Below, one piece after another: positions 35,946 to 46,432 of a stretch of DNA of 64,000 nt. The stretch's first letter is position 1, and every line of letters begins with the position of its first letter. Below the pieces are notes generated by a model. The model had not been told where the DNA came from, made no database searches, and worked only from the letters and a program-made list of their open reading frames with translations. This DNA is from CAVZTX01 sp963778375 (lineage in GTDB: Bacteria > Chloroflexota > Ktedonobacteria > Ktedonobacterales > Ktedonobacteraceae). The stretch covers positions 124,001 to 188,000 of the forward strand of contig CAVZTX010000011.1 of NCBI GenBank assembly GCA_963778375.1. The letters are read 5' to 3'. The translations under genes and the position numbers were made by a program.

Positions 35946-37760
35946 TTATCGTCGCAATTGGGTGCGCAAGCGTTGCACCATTACTTGTGCCGCCGAATTG
36001 CCAGGCATGGCCCCTACAACATAGGAGCATTCACGTAGAGCATCTTCAAACTTGCCTTCGCGTTCATAGACCTGGCTGAGCAAAAAACGGGTTTGATGAT
36101 CTGCAGGGTTGATGGTGAGCACCTGTACGAAGGCCCGCTCAGCCACTGGTAACTGATTCAGGCGCCAGGCAAGTTGACCAACCGCGTAGTGAATCTCAGG
36201 CCGTTTCGGCGCTAAGCGAGCAGCTTCCTGGTACTCACGCAAGGCAGGGTCAAGTTGGTTCATCTCTTCGTAACACTTTGCCAAGCGCTGATGCGCTTCA
36301 AAATTATTAGGATTCAAGCGTAGCGATTGGGTATAAGCCTGGATAGCCTGCGCTGGCTGCCGCCTGAGAGTGAGGTAAAGATCTCCCACCAGCTTATGCG
36401 TCACGGCATCGTTCGCGTTCAGTTGCAACGAGTGATTATAGGCCGAGAGTGCAAGATCGGGCGAGGGAGGAAGACAACGAGCAAACACCTGCCCAAAGAT
36501 TCTATGAACTAAGGAATTATTTGGTTCGAGTGCATGCGCCTGCTGAATCGACGTGAGGGCAGCATCGATACGACCTGCATTTAGATGATCCTGCGCGGCT
36601 CGAATAAAGGCACCGCCTGGGCCTGTTATTCCCCCGGCGTTAATATTCGTCTGGGGACTACTGGGGGTTTGTGGATTGACAACGGGCTGCTGTGGAACAA
36701 ACTGAGTTGCTATTGGACCTGGTGTTCGCGCTGATACGGGTGGAAGATTGATAATGGCTCGCTCCATTTCAGCAGCGCTATTCCAACGTTGTTCCAAGTT
36801 GGGTGCCAATGCCTTCATGATGATTTGATCAAAGGCGGGAGAAATGTCGGGTCGCAGCGAACGAACTGCCGGGAACGAGAAAATACTGGGTTTGTTATTG
36901 GCCGCGTCATGATGTGTCAATAGCCGGTGCAGACTCGCACCGAGCGCATAAATATCGCTGCGCGGCTCTGGCATGCCATGCAATTGTTCGGGAGGAGCAT
37001 ATCCAATCGTCATAATGATGGTGGACTGACGCTGCGATTGAAAGGTACGTGCGATGCCAAAGTCAATCAATTTGATCTCATCCTGTTCAGTCACCATGAT
37101 ATTCGATGGCTTGAGATCACGGAAGATAATGGGTGGATTTTGACGATGGAGATAGCCGAGAACGCTACAAATCTGCTGAGCCCAACTGCGAGCGCGGGCT
37201 TCTGATACGCCACGTGCTCCATTGAGGCCGGGTATGTTACCCTCTTTTTCAAGCACCTCACCTAATGTGCGTCCATCGATGAAATCCATCACCAGGTAGT
37301 GCTTGTCCTGCTCAAGAAAGAAGTCGCGTACACGAGGAATACAGGGATGATTCAAATCGAGCAACAGGGTAGCCTCTCGCCTAAACCACTCGACTGCCTG
37401 GTTGAGTTCGGTCTCATTCTGGAAATCATCTAACATTTCCTTGACAGCACAGGGACGGTTAAAACGGTTATCGATGGCAAGATACACGGCTCCCATACCC
37501 CCGGCAGCGGCGAGTTTCTCGATGGTATAGCGTCCAGCGGAGAGTTGCGTACCCGTAGGTAAGCGGCGATGACTTCCATGTCCATCACCAGAAGGAGGAT
37601 TACTCGGTGTCATTTGTCCAGATGAAGGCACAGAAATAGACTGAGGGGATACTGGGGGCAGTGGATATTCTGGTACCGTCCCGCCCGGACCACTTTGCGG
37701 CGTGGCAGGATTACCAATAGATGCACCATTTTGTGGGTTAGACGGATAACTACTTGCCAT
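35946..37760 (-). CDS. Ser/Thr protein kinase with C-terminal TPR repeats
   Basis: 604 residues. A Pro/Ser/Gln-rich N-terminus (1-70) precedes a Hanks kinase domain (about 76-340): K107 in CAVKEML, D215 in FRDLKPSNIM (Phe instead of His), D233 in DFGIARTF, and an APPEQ activation-end motif. Residues about 385-600 form at least five TPR units (for example HRIFGQVFAR, NNFEAHQRLAKCYEEMNQLD, YAVGQLAWRLNQLP). No TM helix is seen, so it is probably cytosolic with TPR protein docking. The PP2C gene lies directly downstream on the same strand. Confidence 0.9.
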   Translation of the reverse strand: MASSYPSNPQNGASIGNPATPQSGPGGTVPEYPLPPVSPQSISVPSSGQMTPSNPPSGDGHGSHRRLPTGTQLSAGRYTIEKLAAAGGMGAVYLAIDNRFNRPCAVKEMLDDFQNETELNQAVEWFRREATLLLDLNHPCIPRVRDFFLEQDKHYLVMDFIDGRTLGEVLEKEGNIPGLNGARGVSEARARSWAQQICSVLGYLHRQNPPIIFRDLKPSNIMVTEQDEIKLIDFGIARTFQSQRQSTIIMTIGYAPPEQLHGMPEPRSDIYALGASLHRLLTHHDAANNKPSIFSFPAVRSLRPDISPAFDQIIMKALAPNLEQRWNSAAEMERAIINLPPVSARTPGPIATQFVPQQPVVNPQTPSSPQTNINAGGITGPGGAFIRAAQDHLNAGRIDAALTSIQQAHALEPNNSLVHRIFGQVFARCLPPSPDLALSAYNHSLQLNANDAVTHKLVGDLYLTLRRQPAQAIQAYTQSLRLNPNNFEAHQRLAKCYEEMNQLDPALREYQEAARLAPKRPEIHYAVGQLAWRLNQLPVAERAFVQVLTINPADHQTRFLLSQVYEREGKFEDALRECSYVVGAMPGNSAAQVMVQRLRTQLRR

Positions 37761-37963
37761 ATTTTTTTACACCGCTTATTGGGCCTTGATTAATTTGGCC
37801 CGTACTCCTCTAGAATACCTTCTAAGGTGGTTTCTAGAGCCACCTCAGACTTCAAACAACCACTTTTGTTATCTTAACAAATGCATTCCCATACTGGGCG
37901 CATTATAACATATTCTCTTGCTTGTGGGCAGTAGAATATTTTACACTGAGAATGCGAGGTAGA

Positions 37964-39463
37964 TCACATACCGGTCTGCTTCTCTCCCTTAGCCAGTTGA
38001 TCAGCCCTGTTGGCAGCCTCTATATCGCCCTTCATCCAGCGCGCGCCTAAAATACCTATCAGGCCAGCAATAACTAAAGCAGGTGTACAGGTAATCAACA
38101 GGGCATGGCTGAAGTCCTGACCCGCTACGTTGTGCAAAAAGTGTTGACCATGTGTTGGATCAAAAGCCTTTGCCAGCACACCTATTATAGAAGGTGCTAA
38201 AGCATCACCGAACAGATGGGCAACGAGCAGCGAGATGGCTACACCTGAGGCACGCAAGGCTGATGGCACAACATCCTGGGTTGCGGCGGTACTAGGTCCC
38301 TGGTAAAGGGTAACCAAGAGGGCCGTAGCGATAAAGAAGATGATGAATAAGGTAAAGCTGTGCAGGATGAGTGCCAGTGCAAAAGCAGGTGCACTCAAAA
38401 GAAAACCAATGCCACATACCAGGACACGCGCACCGGGATGACGACGGTTAAGTAGATCGGCCATGTAACCGCCGATAATGGTACCGGCGATACCCGCGAC
38501 GACGATAATGACGCCAGAGAGGATACCCGCAAACCCCGAAGAAAGACCGAAGGTGCCTAACTGATGATTGACCACGATTAGTTTACCAGAAGGGCCACCC
38601 GCGCTCAGATCAAAAATATCTGTCTGCTGAAGGTAGGTAGGTAAGAAGACCACGTTCACGCCCAGTACGAAGTAGGCAAACACCTGCATCACAGTCAAAA
38701 CGACCAGCGTTTTGATACGCACTAACTCACGAATTTGTGAGATCACGTTAGACGAAATGGCTACTGTGTGGGGTGCCACCACCACTGAATCTATATTGTC
38801 TGATAAGTCTGAACTGAGTACCTGCGTTTCTTCGTCAGCCTGGTTGTGGCGAGGCTCACGGAGTCGCCAGGCAAGGAAAGCCAGGATAAGGCCAGGAATG
38901 CCCGTAAAGATAAAGGCGAGCCGCCAACTACCGACAAAAAGACCAGCAACCTCGCCACCGATCGCGAAGCCGAACAGTATGCCAACGAGTTGACCGACAT
39001 TCCACCAGCTCATGATGCGCGAGCGCCTCTCACGTTTAAAGTAGTCAGCCATGAGTGCTGTACCAGCCGGAAAATAGCCAGCCTCACCAATTCCTAGGAC
39101 CATACGTGAGATAAATAGCGTGGTGAAGTTAGTTGCCAATGCGGTAAAGGCAGTAGCCAGACTCCAGACAGTGATGCAGGCGGCAACAACGTCTTTGCGC
39201 TTTGCACGGTCGGCCCAAATACCTAGCGGCAATATACCAAGTGTATAGACAATGAGAAAGGCCGATGCAATCAAACCAATGCCATCACTACCAAATCCTA
39301 GTTCGTGGGCAACGACATCAGCGGCACCTGTCAGGACATTGCGGTCCATATAGTTCAGGAAGTTGATGCTGAACATGACCCAGAAGACGTACATTGGATA
39401 CTTTTGGGTCTTGCGCTTAGAAACCTCTACGCCAGCTCTGGCGGGCGGGGCGACTTCACCCAT
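37964..39463 (-). CDS. MFS transporter, Spinster/hexuronate-like
   Basis: 499 residues with 12 main hydrophobic segments. The N-terminus has YVFWVMFSINFLNYMDRNVL, typical of Spinster and anion:cation symporter groups. Motif A is GIWADRAKRKDVVAA, and RMVLGIGEAGYFPAG is helix 4-5 text of the same group. An insertion with a hydrophilic loop lies in the middle. TTAGGAGG precedes the ATG. Neighbours give no substrate clue. Confidence 0.87.
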   Translation of the reverse strand: MGEVAPPARAGVEVSKRKTQKYPMYVFWVMFSINFLNYMDRNVLTGAADVVAHELGFGSDGIGLIASAFLIVYTLGILPLGIWADRAKRKDVVAACITVWSLATAFTALATNFTTLFISRMVLGIGEAGYFPAGTALMADYFKRERRSRIMSWWNVGQLVGILFGFAIGGEVAGLFVGSWRLAFIFTGIPGLILAFLAWRLREPRHNQADEETQVLSSDLSDNIDSVVVAPHTVAISSNVISQIRELVRIKTLVVLTVMQVFAYFVLGVNVVFLPTYLQQTDIFDLSAGGPSGKLIVVNHQLGTFGLSSGFAGILSGVIIVVAGIAGTIIGGYMADLLNRRHPGARVLVCGIGFLLSAPAFALALILHSFTLFIIFFIATALLVTLYQGPSTAATQDVVPSALRASGVAISLLVAHLFGDALAPSIIGVLAKAFDPTHGQHFLHNVAGQDFSHALLITCTPALVIAGLIGILGARWMKGDIEAANRADQLAKGEKQTGM

Positions 39464-39563
39464 GAGTGCCTCCTAAGTGGAAGAATATGTTATAAGAACG
39501 AGGTCTACGATAACTTTACCATACCATAGAAGGGAGAGGAATGGAAGAGGATAATTGTTGCAT

Positions 39564-40376
39564 TTATTTCTTTAAGCTCAACATTTCTAGAAAACTCCAT
39601 GATTTGAGGTCGCGTTCTAGATGGAAACGCAGGAGACTATGCATGATTGCCTCCAATTCCACTTGTAAATGAGTGTCCAGGCGCAGGCGCGATACTTCAA
39701 TCCATTGACTGCGCTGCATGAAGCGTAAGACTTTGAACGCATTCAGCGATACTCGGCGTTCCCAGAATTGGGAACATTGGGGACAGAGCATGCCTCCGAG
39801 CGAGGCTTTAAAGCCATTTTCCTCTGGCTTTAATTCATTTCCGCAATGTGCGCAGTTATGTAAAGATGGTTCATATCCAATATATGATAGCAGATGGAGT
39901 TCAAAGTAGCGCATCAGGAGATTGGTGCGCATGTTAGCAGAGCTTGTGGATGGCGTTTCCTGGATGTGTTGCTGGTGTAGTGCCAGAGCATCGGCATCCA
40001 GGTAGCGTAGAGTGGCGAGCAGTAGGGTATAGATATCGAGGTGTGGTGTTTGCTCTTCAACAAAACGATCTACCAGTTCGGCGAGATAGAAGCCACAGGT
40101 CATATGCCAGAGTTCAGTACGCAGGTGCAGGAAGTTTTCGCGTCCTTCGGCCTGTGTAACAATATCGAGGTTGCGTCCCAGAGCTACTTGTAATTGGCTG
40201 CGGCAGAGTAGTTCAAGGTGACCTGCTTTTTTGCTGATAGTGCGACGTATGCCTTTGGCGATAGCATGGAATTTGCCTTTGTTGGGTGTGAAGAGGGTTA
40301 AGATGCGGTCGGCTTCACCGAGGTCGGTGCGCTTGAGTACGATAGCTTCGATGGAGTAGCTGTGTTGCTGTCGCAT
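39564..40376 (-). CDS. recO: DNA repair protein RecO
   Basis: 270 residues, usual RecO length. The N-terminal OB fold opens with EAIVLKRTDLGEADRILTLF and GKFHAIAKGIRR. The helical C-terminal part has a C4 zinc site: C-A-H-C in HNCAHCGNEL and C-P-Q-C in GMLCPQCSQF. RecO anneals ssDNA and, with RecR, loads RecA on SSB-coated DNA in the RecF pathway. It lies next to two tRNA genes on the same strand. Confidence 0.93.
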   Translation of the reverse strand: MRQQHSYSIEAIVLKRTDLGEADRILTLFTPNKGKFHAIAKGIRRTISKKAGHLELLCRSQLQVALGRNLDIVTQAEGRENFLHLRTELWHMTCGFYLAELVDRFVEEQTPHLDIYTLLLATLRYLDADALALHQQHIQETPSTSSANMRTNLLMRYFELHLLSYIGYEPSLHNCAHCGNELKPEENGFKASLGGMLCPQCSQFWERRVSLNAFKVLRFMQRSQWIEVSRLRLDTHLQVELEAIMHSLLRFHLERDLKSWSFLEMLSLKK

Positions 40377-40432
40377 GGAGAGTATCCTATAGAGAAGAAA
40401 GGCGTGATTTTCGGGATCACGTTAGTTTTGGG

Positions 40433-40503
40433 AGGCGACGAGCGGATTCGAACCGCTGGTGCAGCTTTTGCAGAGCCGTGCCTTACCACTTGGCGACGTC
40501 GCC
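40433..40503 (-). tRNA. tRNA-Cys (GCA)
   Basis: 71 bases, minus strand. The acceptor stem is GGCGACG/CGTCGCC, the anticodon stem CGGCT/AGCTG has loop CTGCAAA (anticodon GCA), and the T arm is GCGGTTCGAATCCGC. No CCA is encoded. Confidence 0.93.
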
Positions 40504-40521
40504 GTGAATGTTTGGAAGGGG

Positions 40522-40593
40522 AGCGGGAGACGGGGATCGAACCCGCGACTTTCTCCTTGGCAAGGAGATGCTCTACCACTGAGCCACTCCCGC
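40522..40593 (-). tRNA. tRNA-Gly (GCC)
   Basis: 72 bases, minus strand. The acceptor stem is GCGGGAG/CTCCCGC, the anticodon stem CTCCT/AGGAG has loop TGCCA within CTCCTTGCCAAGGAG (anticodon GCC), and the T arm is GCGGGTTCGATCCCCGT. No CCA is encoded. It lies just upstream of tRNA-Cys. Confidence 0.93.
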
Positions 40594-40690
40594 ATTGCAT
40601 TTGTGAGACTAAGATAGCATATTGGGAGCCGATTGTCAATAACTTTTGGCTCAGGTTTCAAGATCTAAAGGTAGCATTACGCTACTTGCC

Positions 40691-43108
40691 TTACTCAACT
40701 TCAAATCCCCGGTCTTTCAATAGCTCTATTACTCGCTCCAAGGATTCCTGGGGGACGCGTACGAGGCGGTGTTCGTGGGGAACTTCGGTGCTAAGAAGGG
40801 GACCGATGTCCTCGTCAGCCTGGAGGTCCTGGAGGGCCTGTGCTGAGAGGAGAAGGAGGGGTGCGCGCTCTACGCCGATAGCATGTTGGTTACCGTAGCC
40901 ACCTCCCCAGAGTTTGAGGCGGATGAGGAAGGAGGTAGGGAGGCCACCGAGGCAGTAGGTTTGCAAAAAGCGAATGATGTTTTCTAAAGGTAGGCCCGCG
41001 CTGCATGCTTGTGAAATTGAGGAAGGGGTAATTTTGCGGCAGCCGGATGCTTCGTCGAGTTCAGTGATTTGCTCAAATTCGGTTGAGAGGTAAAAATCTG
41101 GCACGGGATAGCATGGCTGTAAGAGGCCGTTATCTAACAAGCGCCATTGAGGATCTTTGGCAGGTAGACGACCGCTTTCTAGGGGACTGTCGGGTACGGG
41201 GGCTGAGGCAAGGGCAGGTAAGTAGTCACGCTGCCAGAGTGCTTCTTGTATGGCTGATAGGTGATGTGGGAGGACTTCGGCCAGTAGAGGGGCCAGACGA
41301 CGACTTAGCATTGGGCGTGTGTTTTCATTGGCGAAAAGTGCGTCGAGCAATGCCGCATCGTCTACCTCAAGCAGCGTTGTGTCACGCCAGAGTTCGATGC
41401 GGCGCGCCTGGCGTTCCCACTCCATGAGTGAATATTGGACATTTTGGGGAATTTGGGTTTCGGCGGCTTTCTCTAGTACCTGTGCAATAGTATGAGCATG
41501 CATTCCAGCCTGAATAGCACGTGTGACGCTTGCTCTGGAAAGGCGATATTGTGCGATATGCTCCAAGCGCAGACGGTCGGCAAAACGATCAAGGTCAATG
41601 AGTAGGGTTTCGGAGACGGGTGCAAGCGCTACTAACTCAAAGTTCGGCTGTACTATCAGCCGCCCGGGTGGAGGCTCTTTGAGATCAGAGGCAGTATCGT
41701 CAGTAATGCGAGAAACCTCTGGGAGGAAGCGAAAGGCATCGGGATGATTCTCACTATCCAATTCCACCAGTCCCAGCCAGTGCAATGGTCCTAATACGAT
41801 GCTGCGAATGAAGCCTCCTTCCACCATGTGCCATCCCTCACGGTGCATTAACCAGCCACGGCGCAGACGGAAATCCCAACCATAGGGATTGCTGCCCATC
41901 GAATAACGGTCCGCACGCGAGCCGTATTGGCGTGGGAAGAGGAGATACGGCGCATACAATTTGGTACGCGCGATAAACGCAGGTAGTTCATGCCATACTC
42001 CAGCCTGTTCATGCAGTACACGTTCCACGACCATCTGGCGGGAATGCACTACCTCTTCGTGGGCAGGGTCGAGGGGAGCAGGACCAGGCCGTACGATTAC
42101 GTCTGGTAAGTAGGCTAATTCGTTCCAGAAGGGTGTCTCCAGCCATAAGCGATAGCAAAGGCGTGCTCGCTCAATCAATGGCAAGGCAAAAAAATCATTG
42201 GCAGGGGCTGCATAGATGGTACCCTGTCGTTCAATGAGCAATCCGAGCTTCATCAGGAGGAAGCGTACGAACTGGAGATGGGGTAAATCACTCTCAACGC
42301 GTATCTGCTCTGTCTGTGCGGTGGGATTCAACTGCTCGACTACCAGGCGCAGTGCAGGACGGGAGAGCAACTTATTACTGACCAATGATAAGCCATCACG
42401 CAGAGATACTACAAGCGACCAGTAGAGGTAGAGTGTACGCTGGAAAGTGCGTATACCTTCCTGACCATCTCCTAGATTGTTGTTGTCTTTTGTTTGTGAT
42501 GCGGCTGATTTGGCTTTCAACTCTTCGCGTATCTGTGCGTTGACGATGTCCATGGCAGCGTGGGGTACCAGTAACACACCGTCATAAATTCCACTGGCGT
42601 AATCCCGACCAACGATATTCGTTTGTTTGCCCCAGAAAACCAGGCCCAGAAGCAGCAGATGCCGCAATGCCTGCTCAAAGGCTCCGTGAGGGTGCGGAGT
42701 CGGATACTGTGGTGAGCCATGGATAACGATTGTCGAAGTTCCGGCAGGATTGCTTCCAGGTAAGGGGCGTGTCTGCCGCTTACCTTTGAGAGGATTGAGG
42801 AGACCTTTACTGGTAAGGTACAAGGCAAGATCACGACTATTTGCACGTCCACCGCATGCCACCAGTTCACGCAGCATGAGCCGCTCAATTTCCTCGAGGC
42901 TGTGTATTGCTTCCTGGATGGCAGAGGGATTGAAGAGATACTGTGCAACTTCTGGAACGCTCAGCGTAGAGGAATCGGGGAGTACGGAATTGCGCTGTTC
43001 ACTCAGTAAGGGGCGACTAAGAGCGCGAGCGACCTGGCGCGATTTTATGACTGCTTGTAAGTGATAGGCAGGCACATTTTGCAACAAATTGAGGTCACTC
43101 TGTTCCAT
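40691..43108 (-). CDS. Helicase-associated (XPB/Ssl2 N-terminal-like) protein without helicase motor
   Basis: 805 residues from ATG 43108 (GAAGAGGAG upstream). The C-terminal third contains RLIVQPNFELVALAPVSETL, IAQYRLSRASVTRAIQAGM and WERQARRIELWRDTTLLEVD, text of the Helicase_C_3 (XPB N-terminal) domain. The N-terminal part (SLEEIERLMLRELVACGG and later repeats) looks like winged helices. No Walker A or DEAH box is visible, so it is not a helicase by itself. It overlaps the end of the upstream SWIM gene by 14 bases, so translation is probably coupled. Function is unknown; nucleic-acid binding is likely. Confidence 0.72.
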   Translation of the reverse strand: MEQSDLNLLQNVPAYHLQAVIKSRQVARALSRPLLSEQRNSVLPDSSTLSVPEVAQYLFNPSAIQEAIHSLEEIERLMLRELVACGGRANSRDLALYLTSKGLLNPLKGKRQTRPLPGSNPAGTSTIVIHGSPQYPTPHPHGAFEQALRHLLLLGLVFWGKQTNIVGRDYASGIYDGVLLVPHAAMDIVNAQIREELKAKSAASQTKDNNNLGDGQEGIRTFQRTLYLYWSLVVSLRDGLSLVSNKLLSRPALRLVVEQLNPTAQTEQIRVESDLPHLQFVRFLLMKLGLLIERQGTIYAAPANDFFALPLIERARLCYRLWLETPFWNELAYLPDVIVRPGPAPLDPAHEEVVHSRQMVVERVLHEQAGVWHELPAFIARTKLYAPYLLFPRQYGSRADRYSMGSNPYGWDFRLRRGWLMHREGWHMVEGGFIRSIVLGPLHWLGLVELDSENHPDAFRFLPEVSRITDDTASDLKEPPPGRLIVQPNFELVALAPVSETLLIDLDRFADRLRLEHIAQYRLSRASVTRAIQAGMHAHTIAQVLEKAAETQIPQNVQYSLMEWERQARRIELWRDTTLLEVDDAALLDALFANENTRPMLSRRLAPLLAEVLPHHLSAIQEALWQRDYLPALASAPVPDSPLESGRLPAKDPQWRLLDNGLLQPCYPVPDFYLSTEFEQITELDEASGCRKITPSSISQACSAGLPLENIIRFLQTYCLGGLPTSFLIRLKLWGGGYGNQHAIGVERAPLLLLSAQALQDLQADEDIGPLLSTEVPHEHRLVRVPQESLERVIELLKDRGFEVE

Positions 43109-45603
43109 GCGACTCCTCTTCGTGCAAAAGTGGTGCCTGACCACGCCGCTTGAGATCTTCTAAAAGGTGTTCTGTACCCTGCTTTTTTAAAATGAAGAGG
43201 GTAGGGGAAATGGTACGTACTACCTGATTATCTAACGAGGTAGTGGCGGAAAGCTCGCGCTTGACTTGAGTATCTGCTACCTCCAGTACCGAAGCATCGG
43301 TATACAGACGAACACGTCCATAATTGGCTATGCGACGTTCGAGGGAGGAGATGAGGTCATGGGCGAAGGAGGAATTCCGGGCCGTTCCCGCATTTTGGTT
43401 TTCCAGGGCATGACGTAGATTATCCAAGAGGTCAGTGGGATTGAGTCCACGGCTAAACGCTTCACCTAATGATGCAGGCGTCAGTCTATAGCGAAGCCGA
43501 CCGTCAAAGACACCTGCCACTTCGGCAAAGTTCTCAAGGATTTCAATAAGCGGCCAGGCAGTCGAGGTACAAGTAATGAATACGTCGCCGGCCTCTGAGG
43601 TTTCTAAAGCCGCCGGAGTTTGTGAATCTCGTTGCCCACTTGGGTGGTCCTCGAAGGTAACGCCATTAAATAGTAGACCAGCCATGGGCGTTAGACGGAA
43701 TGCGAGCAGACGGTCATCAGATGAGGTAGCTATATCGACGGCTCCCCACCAGTGTAATGGGCCCTGCAATAGTTGGGTAAGGTAGCGCCCTTCTGCTCGC
43801 AGCCAATCACTTAAGTTGGGTAGGGCGCAGCGGTCGTCCTTCTTCTAGCTCCAGCCACCAATGAGGTGAGGAGAAGATATGCTGACGTTTCTGCAAAAAG
43901 GTGGGATTCAGACGATACACGAAGCGGGCAAAAGCAGAAAAATTGATCCACTGATTGAGAGGAGCCTGGGCAAGCAATGCTATAAGCGTTTGTCTTGCCT
44001 CGCTATTCTCGGTCTCCAGTTCTCCTGGGCGCAGGGCAGGCTGATTGAGTGGCGTAGCACGACAACGCAGAAAGAGTCCTTCTGTTTGTTGCAAATCAAA
44101 CAGTTCTTCATAGGTGGCCTGGCTAAGCCACTGAGTAAACAGTTCTCGCGCTACTTCGGCACGTGTAGAGCCAAGCAATAATCGTGCGACATTGGGCAAG
44201 GCATGCAGGTGAGCCATTTTCGCATCATCTTTGTAGAGGATATCCGCGAGTCGGAGCAGGCGGATGGCAAAGCGTAAAAACGAGGGTGTCCGTGAAACAC
44301 GTTCCTGTAAAGATTCCAATAGAGATGATGAAGGCATGCCAATTGAGGGAGGAATAGCTATTGATCCATCCGATGAAGGAGGGTTAGCGGATAGGGTAAG
44401 GAAGCTATGATTCGATAGAGCGGTGGATTGACCAGCCGCAGGAGATGTTCCTCCCGGTCGACGCTCATTGTGGATATCTTCAGATTCAAGGCGGTAGCCA
44501 TCGAGCGCACGAGCAATCAGGAGCAGATCAGCAAGGAGATTGTATGGCTCAATGTGATGGATGTGAGAAGCATCGCTTTCCCGGTTCGGCTGGGAATTCA
44601 CATCAAAAGGAGTTATAGGTAGGGTGACGTGCAATGCAGAACGCACCTCCACTGGCACGTGCCAACCTACATCTAATAGCGATCCACCTAGACGCAGGCG
44701 CTGCTGGAAGGAACTGTTGACGCTGGTGTGAAAAATTAAGGCCTTGCTTTGAAGCGTACCGAGCATACCTTGCAATTGGCTGGGAGTTCCGAGCGAGAAA
44801 CGCTCAAATAGGCTGCGCAGGTCGTCGTCGGACATGGAACCACCTGCTAATGTGAGTGCTGCTAACAATTGGCGCTGGGGCTTCTCTAACGTGCTTACTG
44901 CGCGCCGTATCATTTCGGGTTGCTTGAGGACCTCAGAGAGGCTCTCTGAAAGTTGCTGCTTACTCATGCCATTGGTAGTAATGTCATATTCACGCGCGAT
45001 ATTGCGTAACTCGCTCAGGCCGAGGAGGGCCAGTGTTTCGTCAAGATTGCCAGGAGGAGTTGCGCCACGAAAGGGAGGAGTATTAGCAGGTTGTTCCAAT
45101 GCTGCCGATGGGGCCTTCTTTGATAAGAGGGAGATTTTGTTCTTTTGCTCTCTTAGCTGCAATTCTGTACCTTCATTTCTGAGGGAGGTCGCGGACGATG
45201 GAAATGATGGAAATGGAGGGGAAAGCGTCAGAAAGTCCGAGGGATGGGCGAGCCATTGATAAAGGAGGGCGGCAGCATGGGAACAGAGAGGCAATAGACC
45301 TGGGTATCGAACGCAGGTGCAGGTAGCAGCCCAGGAGATGCGTTCTCGTGCTTCGACTTCTACGAGATAGTGACCAGGTTCAGTGGCAGTTTGACCTGCC
45401 CGAATTGCCGGTGATACTGCTTCTTGATGCACCGTGTTTGGTACATCGACGATACCGGTGAGCCTTGCTCCCTGGCGCTTCGTTGAATGTACTGCACCTA
45501 TTCGACAATATTCTTGCCCTAGAGACGCACCTGTTAGCCCTGCCATGGTTATAATGTCTGATTCACGCAGGCGTTGTAGTGCGCCAGGTACAACATCTTC
45601 CAT
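43095..45603 (-). pseudogene. SWIM zinc finger and XPB-N-like protein, frameshifted
   Basis: Two frames join to about 835 residues. The first (45603 to 43807) has a SWIM zinc finger, C-T-C-V-R then CSHAAALLYQW, at about residues 115-140. Later it has ALLGLSELRNIAREYDITTN, similar to a SAP-like or Rho-N helix, and winged-helix text STLEKPQRQLLAALTLAGGS. It ends RPLRPTQLK. The second, from DWLRAEGRYLTQLLQGPLHW, has TSTAWPLIEILENF and RRIANYGRVRLYTDASVLEV, again Helicase_C_3-like. One extra A near 43812 causes the break. It shares architecture with the downstream gene. SWIM fingers bind DNA or proteins; the system role is unknown. Confidence 0.75.
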
Positions 45604-45736
45604 ATATTCGAGCCTATGTTTGTTCGCATTCCAATTTAACTATGTCGCAATATGATAGCATGAAGCAGGCGTAGGGTCAATCTGAAAGATGTTATACTAA
45701 ACACAATTTTACCGTCCTTACAAGGAGGACCTTCCA

Positions 45737-46432
45737 ATGGTTCAAGTTACGCAATCGGTTTCGTTTCCGTCGGGGAGTTCGAGTAGTATTCAGTTGGATG
45801 GCTATCTGGCGCGTCCTGAGGGGCAAGGACCTTATCCGGGTGTGGTGATTATCCATGAAATCTTTGGCCTCAATGAGAATATTAAGGATATTACACGGCG
45901 CTTCGCGGGTGAGGGATATGTTGCGCTGGCGGTTGATTTATTTGCCAGGCGCAATCGTGCGGTGTGTATGTTCCGCTTCATGGGCGGCATGTTACTCAAT
46001 TCACGCAATCATGGTGGGATTCGCGATCTCAAGGCGGCATTGTCCTTTCTTGCTGAGCAGCCGGATGTTGATAGCACACGACTGGGAGCAATTGGATATT
46101 GTATGGGAGGCAGTTTCGCGATAGGGTGGGCCTGCACTGATGATCGGCTTAAAGCTATCGCGCCCTACTACGCGGCGAACCCACGACCACTTCAAGCGGT
46201 TGCCCGCCTTTGCCCAGTGGTCGGCTCTTATCCTACCGGAGATTTCACCACTTCGCAAGGTCAGAAGCTCGATGTAGAGTTGAATCGCCATAACATTCCA
46301 CACGATATTAAGATTTACCCAGGAACGAAGCATTCATTTTTCAATGATCAGGGTCGCACGTATAATGCAGAGGCTGCGCAGGATTCGTGGCAGCGTGTGT
46401 TGGCGTTTTTTAAAGAACAAATTGGTGCCTAG
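45737..46432 (+). CDS. Dienelactone hydrolase family protein
   Basis: 231 residues, alpha/beta hydrolase. The catalytic Cys is in IGYCMGGSFA, the His in GTKHSFFND, and the Asp is probably the one in GSYPTGDFT. GVVIIHEIFGLNENIKD carries the conserved Glu of the DLH oxyanion region. Family enzymes hydrolyse dienelactone in chlorocatechol breakdown, but many homologues act on other esters. AAGGAGG precedes the ATG. Its stop overlaps the rsmE stop by four bases on opposite strands. Confidence 0.88.
   Translation: MVQVTQSVSFPSGSSSSIQLDGYLARPEGQGPYPGVVIIHEIFGLNENIKDITRRFAGEGYVALAVDLFARRNRAVCMFRFMGGMLLNSRNHGGIRDLKAALSFLAEQPDVDSTRLGAIGYCMGGSFAIGWACTDDRLKAIAPYYAANPRPLQAVARLCPVVGSYPTGDFTTSQGQKLDVELNRHNIPHDIKIYPGTKHSFFNDQGRTYNAEAAQDSWQRVLAFFKEQIGA

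Noticed and set aside
39761..39800. Copy of the ATGTCCC repeat core
   Set aside because: The similar text encodes the conserved C-P-Q-C zinc motif of RecO, so it is coincidence.
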